This document shows positions 1-9,111 of a DNA stretch of 64,000 bases, piece by piece. Position 1 is the first letter of the stretch; every line of letters begins with the position of its first letter. The DNA comes from GCA-2737725 sp965229355. Its GTDB lineage: Bacteria; Pseudomonadota; Alphaproteobacteria; Rhodospirillales; Rhodospirillaceae. The stretch is taken from NCBI GenBank assembly GCA_965229355.1, contig OZ245869.1, positions 3,906,001-3,970,000 on the forward strand, in the 5' to 3' direction. Made by a program: the position numbers and the translations under genes. The notes under the pieces are model-generated. The model was not told where the DNA came from. It worked only from the letters and a program-made list of their open reading frames with translations, and did not search any database.

Positions 1-28
1 CTAACGCTTGATGAGAAAGGAATGTGAG

Positions 29-739
29 ATGGTCACGCAAGTTCACCCGCATACGTCTGAGATTCATGCGCCGCGCACGCGGCACAAAGGCGCATTCTCG
101 TTGCCGCCCCTGCCCTACCCGCAGGATTCCCTCGAGCCTGTAATTGGACGCCGTACCCTTGGCATTCACCACGGCAAGCATCATGCAAGTTACGTCAAAA
201 AGTTGAATGAAGCTGTGGCAAGTGAAGATGCCGTTGCGTTGGCTGGTGTGCGCGGTAATGCCGAAGGCTTATCGCTTGAAGCTTTGGTGAAGAATGCATC
301 GAAGTTTTCTAAATCCGTGCGCAACAACGCTGGTGGCCACTACAATCACAGTCTCTTTTGGGAATTAATGGAAGCCCCTGATAAGGTCGGCAAACCGTCG
401 GCGACGATGCTCAAGCAGATATTCAATGACTTCGGGTCGTTGGACGATATGAAAGAGAAATTCAATGAGGCCGGCACCAATCACTTTGCATCAGGTTGGG
501 CGTGGCTGATCTGGCGCGATGGCAAACTGGATATTACCACCACACCCGGCCACGACAGCCCGATCATGGATGATGCCAAGGTAAAGGGCGAAATCATGTT
601 CCTGAACGATGTGTGGGAACACGCCTATTACCTGCGCTACCAGAACAAGCGCGATGAGTACTTGAAAGACTGGTGGCAAATTCTGAATTGGACCGAAGTG
701 AACAAGCGCTTTGAAAAGGTCACGCGCAATAGTGGCTAA
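29..739 (+). CDS. sod: Superoxide dismutase, Fe/Mn family
   Basis: Converts superoxide to H2O2 and O2 in the cytoplasm. The expected metal ligands are visible: His in the HHGKHH segment, His in GGHYNHSLFW, and Asp and His in NDVWEHAYY. About 22 residues precede the usual family start (FSLPPLPYP) and do not look like a signal peptide. I chose the ATG at 29 because AAGGA sits 7 nt before it; TTG at 8 and ATG at 11 are in frame but lack a site. The GGH before the second ligand is Mn-like, whereas the outer-sphere position usually Gln in Mn enzymes (NQDSPL) reads GHDSPI here, as in some iron or cambialistic enzymes. Metal use therefore cannot be settled from sequence. The next gene is a probable Mn exporter. 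Confidence 0.95.
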   Translation: MVTQVHPHTSEIHAPRTRHKGAFSLPPLPYPQDSLEPVIGRRTLGIHHGKHHASYVKKLNEAVASEDAVALAGVRGNAEGLSLEALVKNASKFSKSVRNNAGGHYNHSLFWELMEAPDKVGKPSATMLKQIFNDFGSLDDMKEKFNEAGTNHFASGWAWLIWRDGKLDITTTPGHDSPIMDDAKVKGEIMFLNDVWEHAYYLRYQNKRDEYLKDWWQILNWTEVNKRFEKVTRNSG

Positions 740-790
740 TAGATTGATTTAACGGACGAATTACATACTTGCCGCGGGGCCTGGTACTTG

Positions 791-930
791 CTACTTCATC
801 GCCACTCTTTGGGGAGTAGCTGGCCCTGCCGATAATGGGCGCTGTCGTCAACAAACTTGAGGCTTTTCGAAGTCTCATGGCGGCAGCAGCGGAATACATA
901 TTCTGCTTAGCGAGACCATTGATGTGACTT
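791..930 (+). promoter_or_regulatory. yybP-ykoY (Mn2+) riboswitch
   Basis: The leader between the SOD and UPF0016 genes carries both conserved loop sequences of the yybP-ykoY class: TTGGGGAGTAGC around 809-820 and CGAGACC at 911-917. Between them lie hairpins, for example AGGCTT-TTCG-AAGTCT near 861-876 and GCAG...CTGC near 885-905. Known members bind Mn2+ and switch on Mn export genes of the MntP and UPF0016 types, which fits the downstream gene. Boundaries are approximate because the closing helix is weak by eye (CATC at 797-800 against GATG at 921-924). Confidence 0.85.
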
Positions 931-1003
931 CTGATCCCGGGCTGGGCGCAGAGGCTTCGCATCGATGTGTTTCGCAACCACGCCTGGCCCCGGATTTTCG
1001 ATT

Positions 1004-1591
1004 ATGGAATCGTTTTTTATCTCCTCTGGTATCGTCGCCATTTCTGAAGTGGGCGACAAAACCCAGCTCTTGTCTTTGCTGCTGGCGGCCCGCTTTAAGC
1101 GCCCCTTGCCCATCATTGCGGGCATTCTGGTGGCCACCATTTTCAACCACGCACTCGCCGGGGCCTTTGGCGCATTTATCGCAAGCTTAGTCACACCCGA
1201 TATCTTGCGCTGGATTTTGGGCGCCCTATTTATCGGCATGGGTGCCTGGGCGTTGATCCCCGATAAGCTGGACGATGATGAGAAAGTGGCTGATGCCGCG
1301 ACAACATTCAGCATTTTTTGGGTGACGACTGTGGCGTTCTTCCTGGCCGAGATTGGCGACAAAACCCAAATCGCGACGGCGGCCCTGGCCGCACGGTTTG
1401 ATGCCTTCATTCCGGTTGTTGCGGGTACAACCATCGGCATGCTGATTGCCGATGTGCCAGCGGTGTACTTGGGCCGCTATGCCGGTGCTAAGGTGAATGC
1501 ACCTTGGGTGCGTTATGTGGCCGCATGTTTATTTATCGCAATGGGCTTAGTCACGATGCTCGGCCACAGCTTAATGCCGTTTTCGTTTTAA
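1004..1591 (+). CDS. UPF0016/GDT1-family cation exporter, probably Mn2+
   Basis: Inner-membrane transporter of 195 residues made of two homologous three-helix halves. Each half has the family signature E-x-G-D-K-T: SEVGDKTQLL near residue 14 and AEIGDKTQIA near residue 114. Characterised bacterial UPF0016 members export Mn2+ by cation/proton exchange. The ATG at 1004 gives the canonical start MESFFIS; an in-frame ATG at 965 would add 13 non-family residues, though it has the better ribosome-site candidate. The Mn riboswitch directly upstream supports the substrate. Induction by excess Mn2+ is inferred from the riboswitch class. Confidence 0.9.
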   Translation: MESFFISSGIVAISEVGDKTQLLSLLLAARFKRPLPIIAGILVATIFNHALAGAFGAFIASLVTPDILRWILGALFIGMGAWALIPDKLDDDEKVADAATTFSIFWVTTVAFFLAEIGDKTQIATAALAARFDAFIPVVAGTTIGMLIADVPAVYLGRYAGAKVNAPWVRYVAACLFIAMGLVTMLGHSLMPFSF

Positions 1592-1600
1592 GGAGAAGCC

Positions 1601-2596
1601 ATGATCCCTTTCTCGGTTCTTGATCTTGCCCCTATCGTCCAAGGGTCTGATGCCACTTTGGCGCTGAAAAACTCGTTGGATTTGGCGCAACACGCCGAGA
1701 AATGGAACTACAAGCGCTTTTGGCTCGCTGAACACCACAACATGGTGGGCATTGCCAGTGCGGCCACATCCGTTGTCATCGGGCATGTGGCCGCGGGCAC
1801 CAAAACAATCCGGGTTGGTTCGGGTGGCATTATGCTGCCAAACCACGCCCCTTTGGTGATTGCTGAACAGTTCGGCACATTAGCTGCACTCTTTCCGGGT
1901 CGGATTGATTTGGGCTTAGGTCGTGCGCCCGGTACCGATGGCTATACCTCACGCGCGCTTCGGCGTGATTTGAACGTCAGCTCCGAGCAGTTCCCGCGTG
2001 ATGTACAGGAGTTGCAGGCTTACTTTGAACCCGCATCAGAAAACCAACGTGTACAAGCCGTACCCGGCGCAGGCAGCCGCGTGCCGATTTGGATTTTGGG
2101 CTCTAGCTTGTTTGGAGCGCAGTTGGCAGCCGCTTTGGGCCTGCCGTTTGGGTTCGCATCGCACTTCGCCCCAGACGCATTAATGCAAGCACTGCATATT
2201 TACCGCGACCGCTTTCAGCCTTCTGCGCAACTCGACAAGCCCTATGCCCTGGTCGGCATCAACACACTGGCTGCCGATACGGACGAGGAAGCCAAGCACC
2301 TGTTCACGTCAGTGCAGATGGCGTTCACCAACATGCACCGTGGCACGCGCCAGCAATTAGCCCCGCCCATTGCCAATATCGAGGACTTTTGGACCCCAGG
2401 GGAAAAGGCCAGCGTAGAGCACATGCTGGCCTATTCGGTCGTGGGCTCGGTTGCGACCGTTCGCGATAAGCTGAAAGAGCTAATTGCCGCCACCAAAGCC
2501 GACGAAATCATGGTCACCACCAGTTGCCATGACCACACTAAACGCCTGAAATCCTTTGAATTGGTGGCCCAGGCGCGGGACCAGATCGGCGCATAA
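1601..2596 (+). CDS. LLM-class flavin-dependent oxidoreductase (luciferase-like monooxygenase)
   Basis: A 331-residue TIM-barrel protein of the bacterial luciferase superfamily, of the short single-subunit type related to E. coli YhbW. Typical segments are WLAEHHNM near residue 41, IRVGSGGIMLPNHAPL near 70, and GLGRAPGTD near 108. Such enzymes use reduced FMN (or F420 in some lineages) for monooxygenation or reduction; the substrate cannot be told from sequence. AGGAG 7 nt before the ATG supports the start. It begins 9 nt after the exporter stop codon and may be co-transcribed with it, which would place it downstream of the Mn riboswitch. Confidence 0.88.
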   Translation: MIPFSVLDLAPIVQGSDATLALKNSLDLAQHAEKWNYKRFWLAEHHNMVGIASAATSVVIGHVAAGTKTIRVGSGGIMLPNHAPLVIAEQFGTLAALFPGRIDLGLGRAPGTDGYTSRALRRDLNVSSEQFPRDVQELQAYFEPASENQRVQAVPGAGSRVPIWILGSSLFGAQLAAALGLPFGFASHFAPDALMQALHIYRDRFQPSAQLDKPYALVGINTLAADTDEEAKHLFTSVQMAFTNMHRGTRQQLAPPIANIEDFWTPGEKASVEHMLAYSVVGSVATVRDKLKELIAATKADEIMVTTSCHDHTKRLKSFELVAQARDQIGA

Positions 2597-2733
2597 ATTG
2601 GGACATTGGCAACCACCGGTTATGTCCAATTTTAAATCCTTGTTCACTCATTGTAGGTAATTTTTGCCCACCTCAGAGTTCGCGCCCAATGGCGCGGGAA
2701 CCATTGTGGTGCTTTGGGTAGGAAAACGAGAGC

Positions 2734-3753
2734 ATGGCTCGGGTTAAAGAAGACTACCGAGCCCTCACCGGATCGCAACGGGCTTCTATTTTTCTACTCT
2801 CTCTCGGCGAAGCACAGACCTCCAAGCTGCTCAGCATGATGGAGGACGACGAGATCAAAGAACTGTCCCAGACCATGTCCAGCCTGGGTACCATTGGCGC
2901 CAACATCGTCGAGCGCCTATTCGTCGATTTCGCGGATGCCATTTCAAATACTGGCTCGCTGGTTGGTACGTATGAATCAACCGAACGTCTGTTGGTAAAG
3001 GGCCTGGATAAAGACCGCGCCGCCGCCATCATGGCTGAAATTCGCGGCCCTGCCGGTCGCACCATGTGGGACAAGCTGACCAACGTTCACGAAGCCGTTC
3101 TGTCGAACTATTTAAAGAACGAGTACCCGCAAACCGTGGCCGTGGTGCTGACCAAGATCAAATCAGATCACGCTGCACGCGTGCTGTCGTTGTTGCCGGA
3201 AGGCTTCGCCATGGAAGTGGTGATGCGTATGCTGCACATCGAAGCCGTGCAAAAAGACGTGATCGAGAGCCTGGAAAAAACGCTACGTGCCGAATTTATG
3301 GCCAACTTGGCCCGCACCGCGCGTACAGATTCACATGAAATGATGGCTGAGATCTTCAACAACCTCACCCGCGATACGGAAGCCCGCTTCATGCAAGCGT
3401 TGGAAGAACGTAACCGTGAGTCGGCTGAGAAAATTCGCAGCTTGATGTTCACATTCGAAGATTTGATCCGCCTGGATGCGGCCGGCGTGCAAACGCTGCT
3501 ACGCCAAGCGCCGAAAGAAAAGCTGGCGATTGCATTGAAAGCGGCATCAGAGCCGATCAAGGAATTGTTCTACTCGAACATGTCTGCACGCGCCGGCAAG
3601 ATGCTGAAAGACGATATGGATGCGCTGGGCCCAGTGCGTTTGAAAGACGTCGAAGAAGCGCAAACTGCGCTGGTGACGCTGACAAAAGAGTTGTCGAACA
3701 CCGGTCAGATTGTGATCTCGGAAGGGTCCGAAGAAGGCGAGATGATTTACTAG
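2734..3753 (+). CDS. fliG: Flagellar motor switch protein FliG
   Basis: A 339-residue FliG-type protein of the flagellar C ring, where it couples stator torque and CheY-driven switching to the rotor. The N-terminal domain (LTGSQRASIFLLSLGE) is followed by the middle domain with NEYPQT near residue 130, equivalent to the EHPQ motif, and a C-terminal domain with charged torque-helix residues (FTFEDLIRLD near 234). Its length is normal for the family. No other flagellar structural gene lies nearby, so it is separated from the main flagellar operons or is a second copy. Confidence 0.93.
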   Translation: MARVKEDYRALTGSQRASIFLLSLGEAQTSKLLSMMEDDEIKELSQTMSSLGTIGANIVERLFVDFADAISNTGSLVGTYESTERLLVKGLDKDRAAAIMAEIRGPAGRTMWDKLTNVHEAVLSNYLKNEYPQTVAVVLTKIKSDHAARVLSLLPEGFAMEVVMRMLHIEAVQKDVIESLEKTLRAEFMANLARTARTDSHEMMAEIFNNLTRDTEARFMQALEERNRESAEKIRSLMFTFEDLIRLDAAGVQTLLRQAPKEKLAIALKAASEPIKELFYSNMSARAGKMLKDDMDALGPVRLKDVEEAQTALVTLTKELSNTGQIVISEGSEEGEMIY

Positions 3754-3942
3754 GTCTCAGACAGACCAGTGAAGCTATTGAGCTAGCGCCGTTTTTAGAC
3801 GCAAAGGGAATACCATTAGCCCTTTTGTCACCTCGCCCTGACGCCAACCACCTTGTGAACAAAAAAACTGTGCGCCTAGAGCACGGTAAAGAACAGGTGT
3901 CAGTCTGTCTTCTCGTCCTGCTTTTGGGGTGAGAAAGCCGAA

Positions 3943-4896
3943 ATGAGCGTGCCTGCAATAACTGACAATGACTTTAGGCCGCGTGGTTTTACGCAGCGCG
4001 ACTTCACGGTCCAGCAATCAATTCTGTTCTATCTCTTGGTTCCGGCTGTGATCGCCATGTGGAATGGCGCGCGTGGTAATGCGCATGCCCCAGACATGCC
4101 CACCTATCGCACTGTCATGTTGTGGCTGGCTGTAAGTGTCCCCACATGGTGCTTAAGCGACTTGTTGTGTCGCATGATGTACGCCAGCGTGCGCAAGCTA
4201 GACGTTGAGATCGACCGCATTGGGCAGATTGTTATTTTAATGGCTGGTGGCTTGTTGGGCTGCGGCCTGGGCTACTTCTATGTGACCGCACTGATCACCT
4301 TCAGCGGCGACTTCTTTGGCGATTTGCACCACCGTTTATCGCCCACAGGCTTTGGGTTGGTACGTCCTGTTTCGGATGTGGTGCTCAGTTTTAGTACACT
4401 GATCTCAGTGATCATTTGGACGGCAATCAATCTGGTCTTTGATCGGCTGTCTCACACACCACGTTTTAGAACCCCGGAGGCGCCGACAGCGCCCCTCACC
4501 GCGGCTTACCCAACTGTAACCTACCGACCGACTGCAGAGCCGAGCGGAATTGAAGCTGACGCACAAACACCACCGGCATTCCTCGCCAAGATGCCTTCGC
4601 GTTTAGGACAGGACATCATCGCAGTGGAAGCACACGAGCATTACATCAAAGTGCACACTCAAAATGGCAATATTTTATTGCTCTATAAATTCAAAGACGC
4701 CCTGGCTGAGTTAGAACCTTACGACGGTCTGCAAGTCCATCGCTCACACTGGGTCGCAAAATCAGCCGTAGCGTCGGTTGACGAAAGCAAAAAACCGGTG
4801 CGCCTGATTTTGAAAAACGGCTTGGAAGTGCCCGTCAGCCATGCACGCATCAGTGCGCTGCAAGTGGCCGGGTTTATTCCGCGTAAGACGGGCTAA
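3943..4896 (+). CDS. Membrane-anchored LytTR-domain transcription regulator
   Basis: A 317-residue protein with about four predicted membrane segments in residues 25-165 (for example around YLLVPAVIAMW and ILMAGGLLGCGLGYF), a proline-rich linker, and a C-terminal LytTR DNA-binding domain from about residue 215. The LytTR signature is seen as IIAVEAHEHYIKVHT and LQVHRSHWVAKSAV. This layout, without a receiver domain, is common in Alphaproteobacteria; the membrane part presumably senses a signal. Targets are unknown. The 189-nt gap after fliG shows no clear terminator, so a link to motility is possible but unproven. Confidence 0.88.
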   Translation: MSVPAITDNDFRPRGFTQRDFTVQQSILFYLLVPAVIAMWNGARGNAHAPDMPTYRTVMLWLAVSVPTWCLSDLLCRMMYASVRKLDVEIDRIGQIVILMAGGLLGCGLGYFYVTALITFSGDFFGDLHHRLSPTGFGLVRPVSDVVLSFSTLISVIIWTAINLVFDRLSHTPRFRTPEAPTAPLTAAYPTVTYRPTAEPSGIEADAQTPPAFLAKMPSRLGQDIIAVEAHEHYIKVHTQNGNILLLYKFKDALAELEPYDGLQVHRSHWVAKSAVASVDESKKPVRLILKNGLEVPVSHARISALQVAGFIPRKTG

Positions 4897-4898
4897 GT

Positions 4899-5663
4899 TT
4901 AAATCTTCGGATTAGCCAACCAACCGGGATGATCAGCTTCTAAGCGCTTTCTTAAATCCACAGGTAACTCATCCAAGCTGCGCAATTTTCGGCCTGACAG
5001 TTGCCAGTTCACCGTGCCCCGTTCACGCCCCATGCGCATCCACGGCATGTAGCCGCTGATGGATTGATAAGACAATGACGACGGCACGAATTCCTTATTT
5101 GCATCATTCAAATCCGAGATTTTTGATTCAAACGTCGCCAGTGACGAACTGACAATGAACTGGCCAGGATACTCCAGCGGATCGCGCCCTTCGCGTTTGG
5201 GAATCTCGTATTTGTTCGAGAAGTTCTCGCCAATCCACACCGTATCGCCCGAGACCATTGCAGGCCCAATACGACCATGCGTGGCAATCGGCTGTAGGTT
5301 GGTATCGGTCATCGTAATCGAGGTTTCGTCAGCAATGATGTGCTGCACCAACGAGTAATGACGCGGCTTAACTTTCTGATTGTTCAGCGGATTGGTCCAC
5401 TCGCCAATCACCTCGCCGGTTGTGACGTCTTTATAGTAGCCCGCCTCAGCCAACACCTGATCCAGCTTGCCCTCTGGCGTCACCTGAATACGGCTAAAGC
5501 TAAAGCCTTCGATATTCAGGAACGGCAGCAGTACTTCACCGTCGCGCTGCACATAGATCGTGCCCGCATACCACCACAAAGCTAACTTCTTTGGCGTCAG
5601 ACCGCGCATCCGTGCGTAGGCCTTGAACACATCGACGTTTTTCGAGAAGTCCAGTTTTGCCAT
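4899..5663 (-). CDS. DUF1838 family protein, no signal peptide
   Basis: A 254-residue DUF1838-like protein of unknown function. It is clearly homologous to the next gene along its whole length; shared blocks include GDTVWIGE, YPGQFIV, PWMRMGRE and the C-terminal HPGWLANPKI. Unlike its neighbour it starts directly with the domain (MAKLDFSKN) and has no export signal, so the two paralogues probably sit in different compartments. It lies 17 nt downstream of its paralogue and is probably co-transcribed. It is convergent with the LytTR gene, with only 2 nt between stop codons. Confidence 0.8.
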   Translation of the reverse strand: MAKLDFSKNVDVFKAYARMRGLTPKKLALWWYAGTIYVQRDGEVLLPFLNIEGFSFSRIQVTPEGKLDQVLAEAGYYKDVTTGEVIGEWTNPLNNQKVKPRHYSLVQHIIADETSITMTDTNLQPIATHGRIGPAMVSGDTVWIGENFSNKYEIPKREGRDPLEYPGQFIVSSSLATFESKISDLNDANKEFVPSSLSYQSISGYMPWMRMGRERGTVNWQLSGRKLRSLDELPVDLRKRLEADHPGWLANPKI

Positions 5664-5680
5664 GTCGCTGCCTTTGCCGC

Positions 5681-6532
5681 TTAAATCTTCGGATTGGCCA
5701 GCCAGCCTGCATGATCGGCTTCAAAGCGATCGCGTAAGCTTTTGGGCAACTCATCCAGCGATTTAATTTTGCGCCCCGAAAGCTGGGTGTTCATCACACC
5801 AGGTTCGCGCCCCATGCGCATCCACGGCACAAAACCACCGTATGACTGGTAGCTTAATTGTGCGGGCACATATTCGCGGCTGCGATCAGCCAAATCTGAG
5901 ACCTTCGCTGAAAACTGCGACAGCGATGAACGTACAATGAATTGGCCAGGGTACATCATCGGGTCAGAGCCCGGACGCTTTGGCACTTCGTATTTGTTCG
6001 AGAATGTTTCGCCAATCCACACCGTATCGCCCATCACTTGCGCTGGGCCTGTACGTCCGCGCGTATCCACCGGCTGCATATTGCTGTCAGTGAGTTTGAA
6101 GGATGTTTCATCGGCCAGAATGTTTTGCACCAGCGTGTAGTGGCGCGGCTTGCACTTCTGGGCGTTTAAGGGGTTCGTCCACTCGCTCAGAATTTCGTTG
6201 GTAACGAGGTCCCGGTAGTAGCCTGCTTCTGAAATGACCTGTTTCAGCTTGCCGTCAGGCGTGACTTCAACGCGGTTGAAGCTAAAGCCCTCCATGCGAA
6301 CCAAGGGCTCTTGCACTTCGTTTTCGCGTTGGCCGTAAATTGTACCGGCGTACCACCACATCGCGAGCTTCGTTGGCGTTAGGCCACGAATGCGCGCATA
6401 TGCGGCTAACATGTCTGGCGTTTTGTCGAAGTCATACGCGGCTTTTGCGGCATGTGCTGTGCCCACCGTCGCAAGTGTCGCAAGCCCCGCACCAGCAGAC
6501 AACAATGTACGGCGTTCAAATTCGACAGTCAT
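5681..6532 (-). CDS. DUF1838 family protein with Tat-type signal peptide
   Basis: A 283-residue DUF1838-like protein. The N terminus carries twin arginines before a hydrophobic stretch (ERRTLLSAGAGLATLATVG, then AHA|AK), a plausible twin-arginine signal peptide with cleavage near residue 29. That suggests export of a folded protein to the periplasm. The function of DUF1838 is unknown. GGGGAGGG lies close upstream of the ATG. It sits between a terminator belonging to the upstream TonB receptor and its own signal-less paralogue, so the two DUF1838 genes form a separate unit. Confidence 0.83.
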   Translation of the reverse strand: MTVEFERRTLLSAGAGLATLATVGTAHAAKAAYDFDKTPDMLAAYARIRGLTPTKLAMWWYAGTIYGQRENEVQEPLVRMEGFSFNRVEVTPDGKLKQVISEAGYYRDLVTNEILSEWTNPLNAQKCKPRHYTLVQNILADETSFKLTDSNMQPVDTRGRTGPAQVMGDTVWIGETFSNKYEVPKRPGSDPMMYPGQFIVRSSLSQFSAKVSDLADRSREYVPAQLSYQSYGGFVPWMRMGREPGVMNTQLSGRKIKSLDELPKSLRDRFEADHAGWLANPKI

Positions 6533-6579
6533 TGGTCCCTCCCCAGAGATTAGACAGCGTCTTTATTTTACGAATAAAA

Positions 6580-6605
6580 AACCCGGCGGGTAGCCCCGCC
6601 GGGTT
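6580..6605 (-). terminator. Intrinsic terminator after TonB receptor gene
   Basis: Perfect 11-bp GC-rich stem (AACCCGGCGGG / CCCGCCGGGTT) with loop TAGC, followed on the minus strand by TTTTATTCG. It lies 18 nt past the receptor stop codon. Confidence 0.9.
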
Positions 6606-6623
6606 GTTCAGCCAAACCTTGGC

Positions 6624-8930
6624 TTAGAATTTGTACGATGCTTTCACACCGAACTGACGTTGCTTTGGCAACACCGCTTCGTAAGCGGCGAGCGCAAAAC
6701 GCAGCGGGTCGAGGGCTGAGTCACCTTGCTGTTGCAGCGACGAAATCGTTTTGTCGTTGAACAGGTTATCGACATACGCTGTAACGTTATATTGGCCGTT
6801 CTCGATGCCCAATTTCACGTTGGTCTTATAAGACGGGCCGGTCTTGGCTTTGTTCAAGATCGACTCCCACTTCGAGCCGATGAACACTTCGTCGATACGG
6901 CCAAACCAGTTGATATCGCCCGTCAAAGTGTCGGTGTAGGCCAAGGTGGCATTCCATGTCCATTTCGCAACGCGCGGCTCTTCTTGGTTTGAAGCATCCA
7001 GCGTACCAAACCAGCGACGATAGATTTCGTCTTCCAGTTTTATGATGTTGCTGTCAGCAAACGCCAAGCTACCAGATGCCGTCAATTGCTCGGTCACGCG
7101 CAAGCTTGTTTCAACTTCAACACCTTTGATGTTCACGTCACCCGACGGATACACAACGCCGTTGAAGTTTTCGCGGTTCACACCTGTCAGAGCCAGATCG
7201 ATCACACCGTTGCCGTTGAAATCGTACTGGATGCCCTTGGTGCCTTGCTTACCGCGCCATTCGCCGTAATACGCCGCGATGTTGAACAAGCCACGGCCAT
7301 CCCAGAACAGGGTTTTCGCGCCGAGTTCGTAGTTCCAGATTTTTTCTTCCGGAGCCGTTGGGAAACCTTGCAAGCCGGCCAAGATCGCTTGCTTGGCGGC
7401 CGGTTGTTGCACGATGTCTTGGTTGGCTTGGGTCGGCTTATTGCCACGTGCAACGTTGGCGTACAACGTCACGTCATCAGTTGGCTTAAAGTCGACGATG
7501 AAGCGCGGCAAGAAGGTCTTGGTGGTCGAAGGCACAACCAAGCCCGGAACGCGGGCATTGATCTTGTCCTTCTGATAACGGCCTTCAAACGATGCCGTTA
7601 AGTTGTCCAGCAGGTCATACGACACCGCACCGAACACCGCAGTGTTGCGGATTGTCTTCGCAGCTGGCGTACCGATGATCACGTTGCCTTGCAGCGCTGC
7701 ACCTAAAGCCGAGCCATAAATGAAGTTGCCAGCCGTTAAATAGTTTTGCCACAGGTAGTAACCGCCGACCAAACCACGCAAGCGTTGATCTTGCGGGCTA
7801 GCTAAGCGCACTTCCTGGCTCGCTGCTTCTTGGGTACGCGGCGCATATGAATAATATGTATCCGTACCCGTGCGGTCGTAGTCGAACAAACGGGTTTGCT
7901 CTTCATCGGTGTACCCCGACAAAGACGACAGCGTCCAACCATCAGCAATTTCCAAATCCGCTGACAAGGTGGCGAAATAGAAATCACGTTGCAGACCTAG
8001 TTTCGTGCCGTACATCGTGGCGGCTTGGCCGACGATGGCTTCGTTCAAGCGCACGTTATCTTCGTTGATCTTGAGCTCGCCGCAATACAGCGTGGCCGGG
8101 TTACCGTTGTTGGTGCCACCAAATGGACCGCAGTTATGCACCGGGCGTTGACCAATTAATTGGCTGGCCGCCGGGCCGTCATCGTTCTGTTGGTACATCA
8201 CGCGGGCTTTAACGGTCAGGTTATCGGTCGGCGTAAGGTACACCGTCGCAGCCACGCTGGTGTCTTGCTCGGCGCCAATCTTGCTGCCCGTCAGCGCATT
8301 TTTGTATTCACCGGCGTAATCACGATAGTTCACCGAGGCGCGGGCCGATAAACGACCGTCGATCAGTGGACCTTCGACGCTGCCACCGATTTCATACTCG
8401 TCATGAGTAGCAACCTTGCCGTGGATCTTGGCAACTGGTGTGTCGCTTGGGGTTTTGGTGACGAAGTTGATCGCACCACCGAATGTGGCACGGCCAAAGA
8501 ATGCCGATTGTGGGCCCTTCACCACTTCGATGCGCTCGATGTCATCGGTGTTGATCAGGCTGATGTTACCCACATAGTATACGCCATCGATAAACACCGA
8601 GGCGGCATCGCGGCTGGTATCACCCGTGGGGGCGTTGTTGTTCATGCCGCGGAACATGACCTGGCTATAACCACGGTCGACGTTTTGCCACAGGTTCAAG
8701 CCGGGGGCGAAGCCCTGCAGGTCACCAATGCTGTTAATGCCCGCGGCTTCAATGGCCTGGGCCGAGAACGCAGTGACGGTTAGCGGCACCTCTTGCAGCT
8801 TTTCTTCCGTCTTACGTGCTGTAACGACGATTTCTTCAATTTGCAGGCCCTGGGCCAAGGCCGCCGCTGAAAGCAGCGCCAAGCCGCATGTGCTGGCCAG
8901 TAATCCCGTCGTCAACTTACGAATAGTCAT
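6624..8930 (-). CDS. TonB-dependent outer-membrane receptor (1)
   Basis: A 768-residue outer-membrane transporter. It has a cleavable signal peptide (residues 1-26, ending ALAQ), a TonB-box-like EEIVVTARK near residue 32, a plug domain to about 150, and a beta-barrel ending in aromatic Phe (ASYKF), the usual outer-membrane insertion signal. Such receptors import large or scarce nutrients using energy from TonB-ExbBD; the substrate is not evident. AAGGGGG lies 7 nt before the ATG. It may be physiologically linked to the DUF1838 genes downstream, but a terminator separates them. Confidence 0.93.
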   Translation of the reverse strand: MTIRKLTTGLLASTCGLALLSAAALAQGLQIEEIVVTARKTEEKLQEVPLTVTAFSAQAIEAAGINSIGDLQGFAPGLNLWQNVDRGYSQVMFRGMNNNAPTGDTSRDAASVFIDGVYYVGNISLINTDDIERIEVVKGPQSAFFGRATFGGAINFVTKTPSDTPVAKIHGKVATHDEYEIGGSVEGPLIDGRLSARASVNYRDYAGEYKNALTGSKIGAEQDTSVAATVYLTPTDNLTVKARVMYQQNDDGPAASQLIGQRPVHNCGPFGGTNNGNPATLYCGELKINEDNVRLNEAIVGQAATMYGTKLGLQRDFYFATLSADLEIADGWTLSSLSGYTDEEQTRLFDYDRTGTDTYYSYAPRTQEAASQEVRLASPQDQRLRGLVGGYYLWQNYLTAGNFIYGSALGAALQGNVIIGTPAAKTIRNTAVFGAVSYDLLDNLTASFEGRYQKDKINARVPGLVVPSTTKTFLPRFIVDFKPTDDVTLYANVARGNKPTQANQDIVQQPAAKQAILAGLQGFPTAPEEKIWNYELGAKTLFWDGRGLFNIAAYYGEWRGKQGTKGIQYDFNGNGVIDLALTGVNRENFNGVVYPSGDVNIKGVEVETSLRVTEQLTASGSLAFADSNIIKLEDEIYRRWFGTLDASNQEEPRVAKWTWNATLAYTDTLTGDINWFGRIDEVFIGSKWESILNKAKTGPSYKTNVKLGIENGQYNVTAYVDNLFNDKTISSLQQQGDSALDPLRFALAAYEAVLPKQRQFGVKASYKF

Positions 8931-9093
8931 TCGAAAACCCCCTTCGATCTGTGGATGGTGCGAAGGGGCAACACCCCACCCGCACCGAACTCAAAACGTG
9001 CGGATCACGCGCTGTTATAAACGCGTCATAATGCTCCCCCGCACGAAACGAGGTTTTTTGTCGTGATTCGGGGCACTTGAGGATAGGGGATTT

Positions 9094-9111
9094 CACGAAC
9101 TTGAGTTCGTG
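9094..9111. repeat. Inverted repeat upstream of TonB receptor 1
   Basis: CACGAACT-TG-AGTTCGTG: a perfect 8-bp inverted repeat with a 2-nt centre, about 165 nt upstream of the receptor start codon. It could be a regulator-binding site; this is inference. Confidence 0.4.

Noticed and set aside
907..1440. A 177-codon minus-strand open frame over the riboswitch and exporter gene
   Set aside because: It is antisense to a clear UPF0016 gene, has low-complexity composition and no ribosome site or family similarity.
7086..7601. A 171-codon plus-strand frame antisense to TonB receptor 1
   Set aside because: Shadow of the receptor coding sequence, with no start signal and no recognisable domain.
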